Below are positions 62,330 to 64,000 of a DNA stretch of 64,000 nt, one piece after another. A program made the translations under genes and the position numbers. Source of the stretch: UBA12087 sp964370815 (lineage in GTDB: Bacteria > Chloroflexota > Anaerolineae > Anaerolineales > Villigracilaceae); NCBI GenBank assembly GCA_964370815.1, contig CAYJKQ010000001.1, positions 310,001 through 374,000 on the forward strand, in the 5' to 3' direction. The first letter of the stretch is position 1, and each line of letters begins with the position of its first letter. Below the pieces are notes generated by a model. The model worked only from the letters and a program-made list of their open reading frames with translations. It had not been told where the DNA came from and did not search any database.

Positions 62330-63265
62330 CTATCTAAGTATCCTGTCTATGTAGTCTAACACATCTTGACCTAGATTTAGCCTGTCCTCAGTTGTTTTCA
62401 TTACTATGTTGGTATTAAAAGGAATGATGCCAAGTCGGGCAATACCTTTTGATAACGACAAATCTTGATTATCAAAAACAATTGCCTTAATAATTTCTCG
62501 ATAATGTTTGGCTACTGAAAGAGCGGACGGTTGGATACCAAGTTCCATATACATCTTGGCTGCAGGTCCTTTAATTGATTTTCCACCAACTATAGGCGAT
62601 ATTGCGATAACTACCTTCTTCTTTAGGCTGGGGAGAATATTGGCAATATTTAGAATTGGATCGATGCTTACCCAGGGATTTGAAGGACAAATTACAACTA
62701 TGTCTGCTAGTTCAATAGAATCTATTACACCTGGAGCAGGAATTGCGTTTTTTATTCCTTCAAACCTAAAACTTTTAATAATAGGTGTGCATTCTTTTCT
62801 GACAAAATAATCTTGAAAAGAAAGTTCTCCGTATTCTTTTGTACAGACAATTGTTGATACTGGTTGGTCGCTCATAGGAAGGACTTGATGTTCAACATTC
62901 CAAGATCTACAAAAATCATGTACGATTCTGCTTAGCATTTGACCTTCATTCAACCTTTTTGTTCGTTCAATATGTGTTGCCAGGTCTTTATCCCCTATCA
63001 GGAACCAATCGTCTCCTCCTAATTTCTTTAACTCTGTAATAAAATACCAGCTCTCATCTATTCTTCCCCAGCCTGTCTCTGGATTGGCGAGGCCAGCGAG
63101 TGTGTAACAAACCGTATCTATATCAGGGCAAATGCGTAATCCGAGATGGTTAAAATCATCTCCAGTGTTTACGATGATCGTGAGATTAAGTGTGGTGTCT
63201 GCTCTCGCTAATCCATCAACCATTTTAGCTCCCCCAACACCACCTGCCAGAGCAACAATTTTCAT
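62330..63265 (-). CDS. cofD: 2-phospho-L-lactate transferase CofD
   Basis: 311 residues. Family marks: N-terminal VALAGGVGGAKMVDGLAR, VNTGDDFNHLGLRICPDIDTV, then DQPVSTIV and VVICPSNPWVSIDPIL. CofD transfers the phospholactyl group from lactyl-diphospho-guanosine to 7,8-didemethyl-8-hydroxy-5-deazariboflavin (Fo), giving F420-0. No Fo synthase (cofG/cofH) appears in the window. 27 nt after cofE. Confidence 0.95.
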   Translation of the reverse strand: MKIVALAGGVGGAKMVDGLARADTTLNLTIIVNTGDDFNHLGLRICPDIDTVCYTLAGLANPETGWGRIDESWYFITELKKLGGDDWFLIGDKDLATHIERTKRLNEGQMLSRIVHDFCRSWNVEHQVLPMSDQPVSTIVCTKEYGELSFQDYFVRKECTPIIKSFRFEGIKNAIPAPGVIDSIELADIVVICPSNPWVSIDPILNIANILPSLKKKVVIAISPIVGGKSIKGPAAKMYMELGIQPSALSVAKHYREIIKAIVFDNQDLSLSKGIARLGIIPFNTNIVMKTTEDRLNLGQDVLDYIDRILR

Positions 63266-63292
63266 AAATTAAATTTGTCCTATTTGAATTAA

Positions 63293-64000
63293 TTAGCGAA
63301 ACATATCTAATTCCAACGGGCGAATTAGATCCTGGAATTTACCTTTGCTTAATGGATAAGGAAAGCCTCGTACATGAATAACAGGTAGACCTTCATTTGC
63401 CTGTCCCATAACAAGTGATGCTGCGCCAGCTAATTCATCGGCAACTGCAATTTGGGTTATTCGAAGTTCTTCTCCAAATAAGTCAGGTTTTCCACGCATG
63501 TCAACCAGGCTTGGAAGTCCAGCGATACCAATTGATGAACCTACGACTCCTATCCTCCAAGGTCGACCATGAGAATCAATGATTAAAACGCCTATATTAA
63601 CTCCAAAAAATGAATCCAGCCTTTTTTTAATTATTTGTGCTGATGTATCAGGATTTTCCGGTAGTAGCAAAACAATATTTTTGCTTGGGCTATTTTCGGA
63701 AGATACGTTTGAATGATCTATCCCTGCATTGGCACAGATGAATCCAAGTCGATGTTCTACAATGATAGTCCCCGCCCGAACGCGTAATACCGATTTGCTT
63801 TCTCGGAGAACCAATTCAATAAATCGTGGGTCTTTTTCACAACGGGTCCCAATTTCAATTGCTTTCAGCGATGGTACAACCGACTCTATGTCTATCTGTC
63901 TTCCTTCGGATTTTGAGATAACCTTCTGAGCTAATACTATAATATCGTTGTTTTCTAAAGCGATATTTGTTGCTGACAAAGATGTAATAATAAACTTTAC
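63293..64000 (-). CDS. cofE: F420-0:gamma-glutamyl ligase CofE (5' end cut by window edge)
   Basis: The frame is open to base 64000, so at least 235 residues are visible and the start is outside the window (the internal TTG at 63979 is not a true start). Seen: NNDIIVLAQKVISKSEGR, LVLRESKSVLRVRAG, LGFICANAGIDHSN, DSHGRPWRIGVVGSSIGIAG, and DELAGAASLVMGQANEG. CofE adds glutamate residues to F420-0 using GTP. It lies upstream of cofD, so it is the first F420 gene of the operon seen here. Confidence 0.93.
   Translation of the reverse strand, partial: VKFIITSLSATNIALENNDIIVLAQKVISKSEGRQIDIESVVPSLKAIEIGTRCEKDPRFIELVLRESKSVLRVRAGTIIVEHRLGFICANAGIDHSNVSSENSPSKNIVLLLPENPDTSAQIIKKRLDSFFGVNIGVLIIDSHGRPWRIGVVGSSIGIAGLPSLVDMRGKPDLFGEELRITQIAVADELAGAASLVMGQANEGLPVIHVRGFPYPLSKGKFQDLIRPLELDMFR

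Noticed and set aside
1..64000. CRISPR array, prophage or restriction-modification island
   Set aside because: No regularly spaced repeats, Cas, integrase, capsid or restriction/methyltransferase genes are seen; the only mobile element is the IS200/IS605 relic.

Overview
The window is AT-rich bacterial chromosome with tightly packed, mostly operonic genes and clear Shine-Dalgarno starts. The gene set is Ni-hydrogenase maturation (hypABCDE), coenzyme F420 synthesis (cofE, cofD, cofC), two F420/FMN luciferase-like oxidoreductases, a tungsten aldehyde:ferredoxin oxidoreductase, FdhD, a fused FTCD enzyme, an EF-G-like paralogue and LysM/M23 lipoproteins. It best fits an anaerobic Chloroflexota (Anaerolineae-like) bacterium. 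That assignment is inference from gene content; there is no rRNA or other decisive marker here.

Layout. 0-1.5 kb: end of an MFS gene, tRNA-Pro and small membrane/hypothetical ORFs. 1.6-6.1 kb: an LLM oxidoreductase converging on the hypA-B-C-D-E operon (minus strand). 6.3-10.5 kb: UMF1-type MFS permease, FTCD and FdhD. 10.5-15.3 kb: three tandem paralogous lipoproteins with LysM, a lysozyme-like middle region and an M23 peptidase. 15.3-17.7 kb: ECF sigma, zinc anti-sigma and TlpA-like operon, then a cNMP-binding/NifU fusion protein. 17.9-24.2 kb: amino-acid, peptide and lactate uptake genes mixed with several broken genes and a long gene-free stretch that carries a strong RNA-like hairpin. 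24.2-35 kb: patatin, esterase, Pit/DUF47 phosphate uptake, tRNA-fMet, EF-G-like factor, MoeB-rhodanese, PIG-L deacetylase and RarA.

35-46.4 kb: dCMP deaminase, membrane glycosyltransferase, CPBP protease, ComEA, methyltransferase, acyl-CoA dehydrogenase, a decayed IS200/IS605 element with both ends recognisable, ArfB, DinG with a fused exonuclease, PlsX, and tRNA-Leu with a near-consensus sigma70 promoter. 46.6-49.2 kb: polar amino-acid ABC transporter. 49.4-53.4 kb: SCP2-like protein, AOR and Nnr. 53.4-64 kb: an SPFH protein with a DNA-binding tail, then a long minus-strand operon that joins F420 synthesis (cofE-cofD-cofC), an LLM oxidoreductase and a hotdog thioesterase to a molybdenum hydroxylase (FAD subunit, fused Fe-S/Mo subunit, XdhC) and a zinc-ribbon protein.

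The most interesting points are the molybdenum hydroxylase whose ferredoxin-type cluster has lost all four cysteines at exactly conserved spacing; the cNMP-NifU fusion; the tandem LysM/pseudo-lysozyme/M23 lipoproteins; the SPFH-excisionase fusion; the structured-RNA candidate at 23.6 kb; and a local concentration of gene remnants at 17.9-22 kb.
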